From Candidatus Melainabacteria bacterium SSGW_16 (GTDB lineage: Bacteria; Cyanobacteriota; Vampirovibrionia; 2-02-FULL-35-15): a stretch of DNA of 43,969 nt. The notes under the pieces were generated by a model. It worked only from the letters and a program-made list of their open reading frames with translations, was not told the DNA's origin and ran no database searches. The position numbers and the translations under genes were made by a program. Of this stretch, positions 1-7,424 are shown one piece after another (positions within the stretch are counted from its first letter, which is position 1; every line of letters begins with the position of its first letter). The stretch spans positions 701 through 44,669 of the forward strand of contig DUDS01000044.1 of NCBI GenBank assembly GCA_004769085.1, read 5' to 3'.

Positions 1-2310
1 TCCACCAGGACCTCCGAAACCACCAGGTCCGCCACCACCGGGTCCACCGAATCCGCCGCCACCACCGGGTCCACCAAATCCGCCGCCACCGGGTCCACCA
101 CCAAACTGTTGTGCTAACTGAAATGGTTGTGGTTGAGGATTTTGAGCAGTACAGCAATCTTGATGGAAAAGAGTTTCATATGGATTACAAATTTGTTGTC
201 TGCCTGCTTTAATTTCACATTTGGCATGGCAGGTACATGAATCACATGGTGGAGGTTGAAAGCCAGGTCCACCAAATCCACCGGGGCCACCAGGTCCGCC
301 GCCACCGCCGGGTCCACCGAATCCGCCGCCACCGCCGGGTCCACCGAATCCGCTGCCACCGCCGGGTCCACCGAATTGTTGTGCTTTAAGATCAGATTTT
401 CTAAAGAAAGGTACAGGCCTTCCAAATTTTTCATCACAACCTTCATGACAGCCTCTAACTTCACAGTCACCTGCAATTAGTTCAGGAGTTAATCCCTGTG
501 CTACAGCAAATTGAGGAAGTTTTGTAGGAACACAGAATGAATTCCCTTTTGAGTTAGTGACTAATTTCCATCCTGGTCCAAAACCGTCATCTACACAAAT
601 ACTTGCATCGGTTTCACAAGTCAAATCTCTTTGTGGTTTTTGAAAACATGCTGGTGCCTGAGGTCCACGGCATTGAGGGCCTCTGCATCCCTGAGCAAGC
701 TGAAATGCAGGTCCGCCAGAAAATCCACCAGGTCCAACAGGTTCAAATACACAAGTACCATCTGGTCCAGTAAATCCATTAACGCTTGGATCGTCTGAAT
801 GACAAGGATCCCCATTAAATCCGCCTGGTCCAAATCCACCAGGTCCTCCGGGAAATCCGCCAGGTCCACCAGGAAATCCACCGCCAGGTCCTCCGGGAAA
901 TCCGCCAGGTCCACCAGGAAATCCACCGCCAGGTCCACCAGGACCTCCTGGTCCGGGGCCGCAGAATGCTTGAGGTTCAATACATCTGTCTAAAGGATCT
1001 TTGTTATCAGGTCTTATATCTGAGAATTCTGAACATTCATGAGGTGGGCAGATTAAAGGAATTCTTCCGCCGCTTGCATCATGAGCAGCAAGTATCGCAG
1101 AATAAATTGCACACTGTTCTCCTTCACCAACCTGAATTCCGCCAACAAAACTACAATAAACTTCACCTAATTTATCATCCGGTAGTTTTGACACTATAGG
1201 TTTTTCATCAAAATTACAATTAGGATCGTTAATAAATTCTGATCTTACTTTTTGTCCAATTACTAATGGTGATTCTGAACCACAAAGATTAGCAAATCTA
1301 TCTTCACCTTCACACCCATCGCCTGAACTGCCTTCATCCGGTGCATCTCCTTCTGATGTTTCCTGAATATCCTGCACTATTCCGTCAATTACATCGTTTG
1401 CTAAATCAGGATTTTCAAGAACAGCTTCAGCAGCAAATGTAGTACCAGTAGTAACTTCCAGTGGAGTATTTGCAACGTTATCATTATTTTCAGAATCCAA
1501 AGGAACTACCGCTAATAGTTGCTGATCACCACTTGTTGCTTCAACAATGCCTACACCAGTATCATCAACAACAGCTTCTTCAACAACAGTTCCTTCATTA
1601 CCTCCAGAAGTTGAATCACCTTCTTCTGTTGTTTGTTTTAAAATTTTTCTTGTTTTTACTGTATCTTCTATCTTACTTGCACGAACTTCAGTAAAAAATA
1701 ATCCATTTGAACTGGTTGTTACTGTTCTGTCTGAAATCATGTCGCCTTGTAAACTATTTACATCTACTAATGAAGTACTATTTGAATCAACAGTACCTAC
1801 TACAAGAGCAGGTGCTCTGTAAATAATAGCTGCAGTTGATTCATCAATTCCATCACCGGTAATTTTAATTTTATAAGTATCATCGGGCAATGAACTTGGA
1901 GAAATAGTAATTCCAGCCTGATTTGTTAAATTAAACAAGCTTACTACTAGGTATTGCCCACTCTTTTTATTTACTTTTTTTCTCTGAATACTTAGTGCAT
2001 CATTTGGCACTGAAAATACTTTAGTTGAATCCAGGCTTGCTACAAGAGTAACTGTAAGGTTTTCAAGTTCTGCTCTCCTGATTTTTGCAAGCAGTGGCTT
2101 AGACAAAAGAATATTAACTATATCATCGCTTGGGTTTAAAACACTTCCAAATAAAGTTGTTTCACCATCATTACTAAGTGGCTGCAAAGAACTGCTATTA
2201 GCTGACGACCCTTTTTTCTTTTTTGCAGCATATGCTTCATCACAAACTAAGCAAATGCTTAAAGCAAAAGCAAAAACAAAAACCATTAAAAAGGAAAAAA
2301 AATTTCTCAC
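1..2310 (-). CDS. Secreted Gly/Pro/Phe-rich, Cys-rich repeat protein (3' end beyond window)
   Basis: An uninterrupted frame of 770 codons runs from a GTG at 2310 off the left edge, so the C-terminus is missing. The GTG is chosen because AAGGGGG lies about 6 nt upstream; the in-frame ATG at 2286 has no ribosome site. Residues 1-28 form a Sec signal peptide (RNFFSFLMVFVFAFALS, cleavage near AYA/AKK). Residues 30-230 look like beta-sandwich sequence without Cys; 230-330 are acidic and Ser/Thr-rich. From about residue 330 the protein is Cys-rich, interrupted by three collagen-like blocks of GGPGGF units (about residues 450-500, 646-685, and 732 to the edge). The blocks lack a strict Gly-X-Y register, so this is not classical collagen. 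Likely a surface or matrix protein; the family is not recognised and no enzyme motif is visible. Confidence 0.85.
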   Translation of the reverse strand, partial: MRNFFSFLMVFVFAFALSICLVCDEAYAAKKKKGSSANSSSLQPLSNDGETTLFGSVLNPSDDIVNILLSKPLLAKIRRAELENLTVTLVASLDSTKVFSVPNDALSIQRKKVNKKSGQYLVVSLFNLTNQAGITISPSSLPDDTYKIKITGDGIDESTAAIIYRAPALVVGTVDSNSTSLVDVNSLQGDMISDRTVTTSSNGLFFTEVRASKIEDTVKTRKILKQTTEEGDSTSGGNEGTVVEEAVVDDTGVGIVEATSGDQQLLAVVPLDSENNDNVANTPLEVTTGTTFAAEAVLENPDLANDVIDGIVQDIQETSEGDAPDEGSSGDGCEGEDRFANLCGSESPLVIGQKVRSEFINDPNCNFDEKPIVSKLPDDKLGEVYCSFVGGIQVGEGEQCAIYSAILAAHDASGGRIPLICPPHECSEFSDIRPDNKDPLDRCIEPQAFCGPGPGGPGGPGGGFPGGPGGFPGGPGGGFPGGPGGFPGGPGGFGPGGFNGDPCHSDDPSVNGFTGPDGTCVFEPVGPGGFSGGPAFQLAQGCRGPQCRGPQAPACFQKPQRDLTCETDASICVDDGFGPGWKLVTNSKGNSFCVPTKLPQFAVAQGLTPELIAGDCEVRGCHEGCDEKFGRPVPFFRKSDLKAQQFGGPGGGSGFGGPGGGGGFGGPGGGGGPGGPGGFGGPGFQPPPCDSCTCHAKCEIKAGRQQICNPYETLFHQDCCTAQNPQPQPFQLAQQFGGGPGGGGFGGPGGGGGFGGPGGGGPGGFGGPGG

Positions 2311-2362
2311 AACTACCCCCTTACAAAATTAAAAATAAACACTTCCACAGTACTACAGATTA

Positions 2363-2406
2363 AACATACCTAAGTTTTCCTACCCATCAATGTGAAAAAG
2401 ATCACA
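2363..2406 (-). promoter_or_regulatory. Promoter with CRP-type operator for the secreted Gly/Pro-rich gene
   Basis: On the minus strand, TGTGA-N6-TCACA (2406-2391) is followed directly by a -35-like TTGATG (2390-2385), a 16-nt spacer and a -10-like TATGTT (2368-2363). The half-sites match the CRP/cAMP receptor consensus exactly. With a start about 7 nt past the -10 (near 2356), the site is centred near -42, the classical class II activator position. The -35 and -10 are imperfect, as expected for an activator-dependent promoter. Activation by a CRP-family regulator is inferred. Confidence 0.6.
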
Positions 2407-2574
2407 CAGAGATATCCCTGATGTAATAATTCGAAATAAAACTGTTTTATGCTTGTTTTAGAAATATTATCTGCTTCAAGTAATAATTTTTCTGTAATCT
2501 TTTTTAAAAAAATTAGTGAATCATGTTTAAAAAGGAGAAGTACCCCTGAGGATCTTTTGTAATTACTTTTTCAG

Positions 2575-2643
2575 TGTTATCCTAAACTTTAGTGAAGGAT
2601 CTCTTAATGTTATAAAATTCTTCATCTTGGGCTCAGAATGACA
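2575..2643. repeat. Degenerate copy of a dispersed inverted repeat
   Basis: The left end TGTTATCCTAAAC and right end CTCAGAATGACA match the ends of the better conserved copy at 4477-4549, and the internal GAAGGATCT is shared. It is a decayed palindromic element in the 388-nt gap between the secreted-protein gene and rnpB. Apart from this repeat and the two flanking promoters, I see nothing else in that gap. Confidence 0.55.
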
Positions 2644-2660
2644 TCTATCATCGAACCATT

Positions 2661-2691
2661 TTCACACTCTATTTACCTGCTAAGGTATAAT
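2661..2691 (+). promoter_or_regulatory. Probable rnpB promoter
   Basis: TTCACA (2661-2666), a 19-nt spacer and a perfect TATAAT (2686-2691). The -10 ends 7 nt before the first paired base of RNase P helix P1, which fits transcription starting at the mature 5' end. Confidence 0.6.
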
Positions 2692-2698
2692 TTCTTTG

Positions 2699-3071
2699 AA
2701 GTCCTCCAAGCAGTTACGTTTTATGCCAAGTATGCCGGTTTACCGGTGACAAGCATAAAATGAGGAAAGTCCGGGCACCACAGGGCTGGTTGCTTCGTAA
2801 TGCGAAGTGCATGTGAGTGTGAGGAAAGTGCCACAGAAATGATGACCGCCCCGGATTTAATCCGGGGTAAGGGTGCAACGGTGAGGTAAGAGCTCACCAA
2901 CTTTGTAGGTGACTACAAAGTTAGGTAAACCCCGCTGAAGGTGCAAGGCTAAGGTATAGAAATAGATCAGGGTGGCCCGCTCCCTATTTCTGCCAATGCT
3001 GCTAGAGGGTATTGGTGACAATACTCCCAGACAGATGACTGCATAAACAGAACCCGGCTTATGGGGGGCTT
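2699..3071 (+). ncRNA. rnpB: RNase P RNA, bacterial type A
   Basis: Catalytic RNA of RNase P, which removes 5' leaders from pre-tRNAs. Conserved blocks occur in order: GAGGAAAGTCCGGGC near 2762, a CACAGAAA block near 2833, AGGGTGCAACGGTGAGGTAA near 2870, and ACAGAACCCGGCTTAT at the 3' end. Helix P1 forms between AAGTCCTCC (2699-2707) and GGGGGGCTT (3063-3071); P2 forms between CAGTTA and TGACTG. The length (about 373 nt) is typical. Ends are set from P1 pairing and the promoter spacing. Confidence 0.95.
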
Positions 3072-3107
3072 CATTTATATATATAATGCTTCAGACAAGC
3101 TTAAGCT

Positions 3108-3647
3108 GTGATTAATAAACCAGAGAAAATTTTAAAAAGAATAACTAAAGCTGTCGGACAAAGACAGGCAGTACTTACAATAGGTGAGTGGGATCAGTTC
3201 CTGGTTGCACTAATAAAGGAAAATGAAAATGCTTTTACTCAAATTTTAAGCACGAATGAATTAGCTTCATTAGAAAGTAATTCATTTACAAGAATAATTG
3301 CTGATTATAATTTGCCCATTTTTGAAAATGGAGATTTATTTTTTACCGAAGCAAGGCGGCTTCTTTTACCTACAGGTCAGGTAATTATCTCTGCAGATTG
3401 CGAAGATGGAATTTTAGATAAGCTTTTCAAGTTTTTTAAAAAGGACAATATAATAAAGGAAGAGGTTAAGAAGATTAAACCAAAAGTTTTGCAAAACCAA
3501 ATCCACGATAATGGATTTTTAATAGATGGATATTATGGATATCCAGGTGGATATTTATTAATGATGGCACAAATCCAAAATAAAGAAGTTACAACATTAT
3601 TTGGGGCAGATAAACAAGAAACAATTAAAAATAAAACAGGATATTAA
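3108..3647 (+). CDS. Methyltransferase-like fragment lacking the SAM-binding motif
   Basis: A 179-residue protein starting at GTG 3108; the ribosome site is weak and the start uncertain. Residues 60-100 resemble the post-motif-IV part of a class I methyltransferase (a D-Y-N-L-P-I-F stretch, then EARRLLLPTGQVIISADCED, like the usual L-x-P-G-G strand). The C-terminal NGFLIDGYYGYPGGYLLMMA resembles the last hairpin of that fold. The Gly-rich SAM motif I is absent, so it may be a degenerate or half-length relative, or a different fold. It ends 8 nt before the nitrilase gene and is probably cotranscribed with it. Function unknown. Confidence 0.65.
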   Translation: MINKPEKILKRITKAVGQRQAVLTIGEWDQFLVALIKENENAFTQILSTNELASLESNSFTRIIADYNLPIFENGDLFFTEARRLLLPTGQVIISADCEDGILDKLFKFFKKDNIIKEEVKKIKPKVLQNQIHDNGFLIDGYYGYPGGYLLMMAQIQNKEVTTLFGADKQETIKNKTGY

Positions 3648-3655
3648 AGTTAAAT

Positions 3656-4474
3656 ATGAATAAATTAAAGATTGCTGTCATTCAAATGACAAGCAGCAGT
3701 AATAAAGGAAAAAACTTAAAACAAGCTGAAAAATTAATCATAACTGCAGCTAAAAAAGGTGCAAAGCTCATAGCACTCCCGGAAGTTTTTAATTTCAGAG
3801 GAAATCTGAACGAAGCAGCAAAACATGCAGAAGAAATACCAGGTTACTCTTCCTTATATATAGCAAAACTAGCTAAAAAATATAAAGTCTGGATATTAAT
3901 AGGCAGTCTGCTTGAAAATGTAGGGGCAGGTCGTAACCTGCCCTCAAAACCATTTAATACTTCTGTCCTGATAAACCCAGACGGAAAGATTGTAGCAAAG
4001 TATAAAAAAATTCATTTATTTGACATAAAACTAAAAGGCAAAGAAATTCTTGAATCAAAAAGAAATCTGGCAGGCCAATTACCTAAAATAGTTTCAGTTA
4101 ACAATATTAAATGTGGCATGAGTATCTGCTATGACTTAAGATTCCCAGAACTATATCGTTACTATTCAAAAAAGGGGGTAAAAATAATTTTTATTCCTTC
4201 ATCTTTTACAAAACCAACAGGTGAAGCACACTGGAATACTTTGGTCAGAGCAAGAGCAATAGAAAATCTGGCTTATGTAATTGCACCAAACCAAGCGGGA
4301 ATCGGTTCAGCAGGTGTAAAAACCTATGGACATAGTCTTATTGTGGATCCATGGGGAAATGTAATGGCAGAAGGTCCTGCTGATAAAGAAGCAGTAATTT
4401 TTGCTGAAATAGATTTGGATTACTTAAATAAGATTAGAAAAAATTTGCCGGCATTGGAGCATAGGAAACTTTAA
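3656..4474 (+). CDS. Carbon-nitrogen hydrolase, Nit/omega-amidase-like
   Basis: A 272-residue nitrilase-superfamily enzyme hydrolysing amide-type C-N bonds, most like the Nit1/Nit2 branch (omega-amidase or deaminated glutathione amidase). The catalytic triad is visible: Glu43 in ALPEVF, Lys118 in YKKIHLFDI and Cys158 in GMSICYDLRFPELY. The full domain is present, ending with the usual GHSLIVDPWGNVMAE strand. Residues about 90-97 are encoded by a perfect DNA palindrome that looks like an in-frame insertion (separate entry). It follows the methyltransferase-like gene by 8 nt. The exact substrate cannot be told from sequence. Confidence 0.9.
   Translation: MNKLKIAVIQMTSSSNKGKNLKQAEKLIITAAKKGAKLIALPEVFNFRGNLNEAAKHAEEIPGYSSLYIAKLAKKYKVWILIGSLLENVGAGRNLPSKPFNTSVLINPDGKIVAKYKKIHLFDIKLKGKEILESKRNLAGQLPKIVSVNNIKCGMSICYDLRFPELYRYYSKKGVKIIFIPSSFTKPTGEAHWNTLVRARAIENLAYVIAPNQAGIGSAGVKTYGHSLIVDPWGNVMAEGPADKEAVIFAEIDLDYLNKIRKNLPALEHRKL
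3924..3943. repeat. Perfect palindrome inside the nitrilase coding sequence
   Basis: GGGCAGGT-CGTA-ACCTGCCC, an 8-bp perfect inverted repeat with a 4-nt loop, GC-rich in an AT-rich gene. It encodes part of GAGRNLPS between strands that are normally joined by a short loop. Confidence 0.8.
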
Positions 4475-4476
4475 AG

Positions 4477-4549
4477 TGTCATCCTGAGGAGTGTAACGAC
4501 GAAGGATCTTAAAACGTAATGAGATTCTTCGCTACCGCTCAGAATGACA
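4477..4549. repeat. Imperfect inverted-repeat element (MITE/REP-like)
   Basis: The 73-nt element begins TGTCATCCTGAGGAG and ends CGCTCAGAATGACA. The arms pair imperfectly along their whole length (CGACGAAGGATCT against AGATTCTTCGCTACCG) around a loop near 4515. It starts 3 nt after the nitrilase stop and ends 12 nt before the trpS -10 box, so its hairpin may end or stabilise the upstream transcript. A decayed copy lies at 2575-2643. No coding capacity. Confidence 0.8.
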
Positions 4550-4560
4550 TGTTCTCGTAA

Positions 4561-4566
4561 TATAAT
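4561..4566 (+). promoter_or_regulatory. -10 box of trpS, leaderless geometry
   Basis: A perfect TATAAT ends 6 nt before the trpS ATG (4573). There is no Shine-Dalgarno sequence in the gap and no clear -35, so transcription probably starts at or next to the start codon. Confidence 0.55.
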
Positions 4567-4572
4567 ATTCCT

Positions 4573-5586
4573 ATGCCAAAAAAAAGATTACTTTCCGGCA
4601 TAAGACCAACAGGCTCACTTCATATAGGGCATTATCTTGGTGTTCTAAGGAACTGGGCTGAATTACAAAATGAACATGAATGTTTTTATTTTATAGCTGA
4701 CTGGCATACACTTACTACAAAATACAAAGACACAAAGGATCTTCCGAATGACATTATTGAAGTAGCTAAAGATATTGTAAGCAGTGGAATCGATCCAAAC
4801 AAATGCACACTATATGTCCAGTCTGCAATTCAAGAGGTAGCTGAACTTCATTTATTGCTTAGTATGGTTACTTACCATAACTGGGTAGAAAGGGATCCTA
4901 CTCTAAAAGATATGGTGAGGCTTTTAGCAGAAGATGAAGAAAAAGCAAAACAAGAAGTTACATATGGTTTACTGGGATATCCAGTATTAATGACTGCTGA
5001 TATTTTAAGTGTACTTGGTGAGTTTGTTCCAGTAGGGAGAGATCAGGTAGCACATTTAGAACTTAGTCGTGATATTGCAAGAAGATTTAATTTCATATAT
5101 AAAACTGAACTATTTCCGGAACCAAAGCCACTACTAACTGAAACACCATCGGTTATAGGGATTGATGGCAGAAAGATGAGTAAATCTCTAAACAACGACA
5201 TTAAAATCATTGATTCGCCTGAAGAAACAAAGAAAAAAGTTCTTCAGATGATTACAGATCCAAACAAAATAAAAAAAACAGATGCAGGGGATCCAGCCAA
5301 GTGTCAGGTAGCATATAAACACTATGAAATTTTTGCAGACAAACAAACTCTGTCCATAGTACAGGATGAGTGTAGAGGTGCAAAAATTGGCTGTGTGGAC
5401 TGTAAGACAAGACTTGCGAAAATAATAAATGAATCGCTTGTGCAGGTTAGAAATAAGAGACAAAATTTAAAAACTGACAAAGAGATTCTTGAAACCCTGA
5501 ATGAAGGAAATAAAAAAGCTAGACAAGTTGTTAAACATACTCTTGAAAAAGTCAGAGATGCTATGAAGCTTAGAAACTGGAATTAG
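4573..5586 (+). CDS. trpS: Tryptophan--tRNA ligase
   Basis: Class I aminoacyl-tRNA synthetase charging tRNA-Trp, 337 residues, the normal bacterial length. Signature motifs are present: GIRPTGSLHIGHYLG (HIGH at 17-20) and GRKMSKSLNN (KMSKS at 201-205). The PVGRDQVAHLELSRDIA segment that contacts the substrates is also intact. It is preceded by a TATAAT-N6-ATG arrangement and followed after 23 nt by the transketolase pair. The cytoplasmic role is certain; regulation by a T-box or attenuator is not seen upstream. Confidence 0.97.
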   Translation: MPKKRLLSGIRPTGSLHIGHYLGVLRNWAELQNEHECFYFIADWHTLTTKYKDTKDLPNDIIEVAKDIVSSGIDPNKCTLYVQSAIQEVAELHLLLSMVTYHNWVERDPTLKDMVRLLAEDEEKAKQEVTYGLLGYPVLMTADILSVLGEFVPVGRDQVAHLELSRDIARRFNFIYKTELFPEPKPLLTETPSVIGIDGRKMSKSLNNDIKIIDSPEETKKKVLQMITDPNKIKKTDAGDPAKCQVAYKHYEIFADKQTLSIVQDECRGAKIGCVDCKTRLAKIINESLVQVRNKRQNLKTDKEILETLNEGNKKARQVVKHTLEKVRDAMKLRNWN

Positions 5587-5597
5587 TTTAAAACTGC

Positions 5598-5603
5598 TAA
5601 AAT
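5598..5603 (+). promoter_or_regulatory. Possible -10 box before transketolase N, leaderless geometry
   Basis: TAAAAT ends 6 nt before the ATG at 5610, within the 23-nt gap after trpS. No Shine-Dalgarno sequence and no good -35 are visible. It could be an internal promoter of the run. Confidence 0.4.
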
Positions 5604-5609
5604 AACCTC

Positions 5610-6449
5610 ATGCCTTTGTCAGATGAAAAACTCAATGAACTTAAATTGGTTTGTAAGGATTTAAGAAAATCTATTCTTAAAATGGCACATGCTGCTAATT
5701 CAGGCCATCCTGGAGGATCACTTTCAGCTACAGAAATTCTTACTGTTCTTTATTTTGCCATTATGAAATATGACCCTCATAATCCAAACTGGCATGAAAG
5801 AGACAGACTTGTAATAAGTAAAGGACATGCAACACCGCTTGTTTACTCTATACTTGCAAAAGCAGGTTACTACAAAGGCGATGATTTGCTAACATTCAGA
5901 AGACTTGGTTCACCTTATCAGGGACACATAGACAGACTGAAAGCTCCTGGCATAGAAGCTTCCACAGGATCGCTTGGGCATGGATCTTCGCTGGCAGTTG
6001 GTATGGCATTAGGCTCGAGGTTGGATAAATTAAATAACAGGGTTTATCTTCTGAACAGCGACGGAGAACTTCAGGAAGGATCAACATGGGAAGCAATTAT
6101 GTCAGCAAGTCACTATCGTCTGGGAAATTTAACAGCTATTGTTGACAGAAACAGAATTCAGCTTGATGGATGGACAGAAGAAACAATGACACTTGAACCT
6201 ATAAATAAAAAATATGAAGCCTTCGGATGGCATGTACAGGAAATTGACGGACATGACATGAATCAGATCTATAATGCAATTTTAAAAACACATGAAATAG
6301 GAATAAAAGAACACAAACCTTGTGTAATAATTGCACACACTGTAAAAGGAAAAGGTGTTTCCTTCATGGAAGACGAGGTCAAGTGGCACGGTGTAGCGCC
6401 TAATGATGAAGAATTAGCAAAAGCACTTGCTGAGGTAGAAAAAGAATAA
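5610..6449 (+). CDS. Transketolase, N-terminal (thiamine diphosphate-binding) subunit
   Basis: A 279-residue protein matching the first domain of transketolase, which moves two-carbon ketol units in the pentose phosphate pathway. The conserved HAANSGHPGGSLSATEIL lies near residue 27. The thiamine diphosphate/metal site is visible as NSDGELQEGSTWEA (residues 149-162; Asp151-Gly-Glu) with the Asn of VDRNRIQLDG downstream. The pyrimidine and C-terminal domains are encoded by the next gene 6 nt later, the split form found in many archaea and bacteria; the two chains would form one active site. A 1-deoxyxylulose-5-phosphate synthase is unlikely at this length and split. Confidence 0.93.
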   Translation: MPLSDEKLNELKLVCKDLRKSILKMAHAANSGHPGGSLSATEILTVLYFAIMKYDPHNPNWHERDRLVISKGHATPLVYSILAKAGYYKGDDLLTFRRLGSPYQGHIDRLKAPGIEASTGSLGHGSSLAVGMALGSRLDKLNNRVYLLNSDGELQEGSTWEAIMSASHYRLGNLTAIVDRNRIQLDGWTEETMTLEPINKKYEAFGWHVQEIDGHDMNQIYNAILKTHEIGIKEHKPCVIIAHTVKGKGVSFMEDEVKWHGVAPNDEELAKALAEVEKE

Positions 6450-6455
6450 GAGATT

Positions 6456-7424
6456 ATGGGAGCAACGGTGACAGAAAAAAAGGAAATGATAGCCACCCGA
6501 GTAGCATACGGTAAAACACTTGCAGAGCTTGGCAAAGAAAATCTAAATATTGTTGTGCTGGATGCAGATTTAAGCGGATCAACTCAGACAAAATTTTTTG
6601 CAAAGGAATTTCCGGACAGATTTTTTAATATGGGTATTGCAGAACAAAATATGATTGGTGTAGCTGCAGGGCTTGCAAGCACAGGGAAAATTCCATTTGC
6701 AAGCAGCTTTGCAATGTTTGCTACAGGAAGGGCATGGGAAATAGTCAGAAACTCAGTCTGCCACAATATGTTTAATGTAAAAATCTGTGCAACACATGCC
6801 GGATTAACTGTCGGTGAAGACGGCGGCTCTCACCAGATTATTGAAGATATAGCAATAATGAGAACCATACCTAACATGACTGTTATTGTTCCTGCAGATG
6901 CTACTGAGGCAAAACTTGCAACAAGAGCAATTGCAGAATATTTTGGTCCTGTTTATATGAGGCTTGGCAGATCAAATGTTCCTGTTTTATTTGATGAAAA
7001 AGATTATGAATTTAAAATCGGAAAGGCACATGTAATAAAACCCGGTATTGATGTTTCTATATTTGCATATGGTGTAATGGTTAGCAGAGCTTTATGGGCA
7101 CAGGAGATTCTCAAGTCAGAAGGTATTAGCGCTGAAGTAGTTAATGTTTCTACAATTAAACCACTTGATAAAAACACAATATTATCAAGTATTAAAAAAA
7201 CAGGCTGTGCAGTTACGTGTGAAGAACATAATATACATGGTGGACTTGGTGACGCAATTGGCGCATTAATGTCAGAAGAAAACCCTGCACCACTTAAAAG
7301 GATTGCAATTCAGGATCAATTCGGGCAAAGTGGTAAAGCAGATGAACTTCTAATACACTATGGACTTACAAAAGAAAATATTGCACTGGCTGCAAAAGAA
7401 GCAATTAAAAAGAAAATGAAATGA
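6456..7424 (+). CDS. Transketolase, C-terminal (pyrimidine-binding) subunit
   Basis: A 322-residue partner of the preceding gene. It contains the pyrimidine-binding domain with the catalytic Glu63 in NMGIAEQNMIGVAAGLAS, the THAGLTVGEDGGSHQ loop, and the C-terminal transketolase domain from about residue 195. Translation may start at ATG 6456 or at Met11 (6486); neither has a strong ribosome site. Its stop overlaps the start of the acyl-CoA dehydrogenase gene by 4 nt (ATGA), implying translational coupling. Together with the N subunit it gives a full-length transketolase. Confidence 0.93.
   Translation: MGATVTEKKEMIATRVAYGKTLAELGKENLNIVVLDADLSGSTQTKFFAKEFPDRFFNMGIAEQNMIGVAAGLASTGKIPFASSFAMFATGRAWEIVRNSVCHNMFNVKICATHAGLTVGEDGGSHQIIEDIAIMRTIPNMTVIVPADATEAKLATRAIAEYFGPVYMRLGRSNVPVLFDEKDYEFKIGKAHVIKPGIDVSIFAYGVMVSRALWAQEILKSEGISAEVVNVSTIKPLDKNTILSSIKKTGCAVTCEEHNIHGGLGDAIGALMSEENPAPLKRIAIQDQFGQSGKADELLIHYGLTKENIALAAKEAIKKKMK

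Noticed and set aside
1..960. CRISPR-like or satellite repeat array
   Set aside because: The repeats translate in frame as GGPGGF units without equal spacers, so they are coding repeats.
256..993. Open frames on the plus strand with Arg/Ser/Thr repeats (256-480, 799-993)
   Set aside because: They are the reverse of the Gly-Pro-rich coding repeats on the minus strand, have no ribosome sites and overlap the long uninterrupted secreted-protein frame.
2311..2698. A further RNA or small gene in the rnpB upstream gap
   Set aside because: Only the two promoters, the CRP-type site and a decayed inverted repeat could be supported; no ORF or conserved RNA fold was seen.
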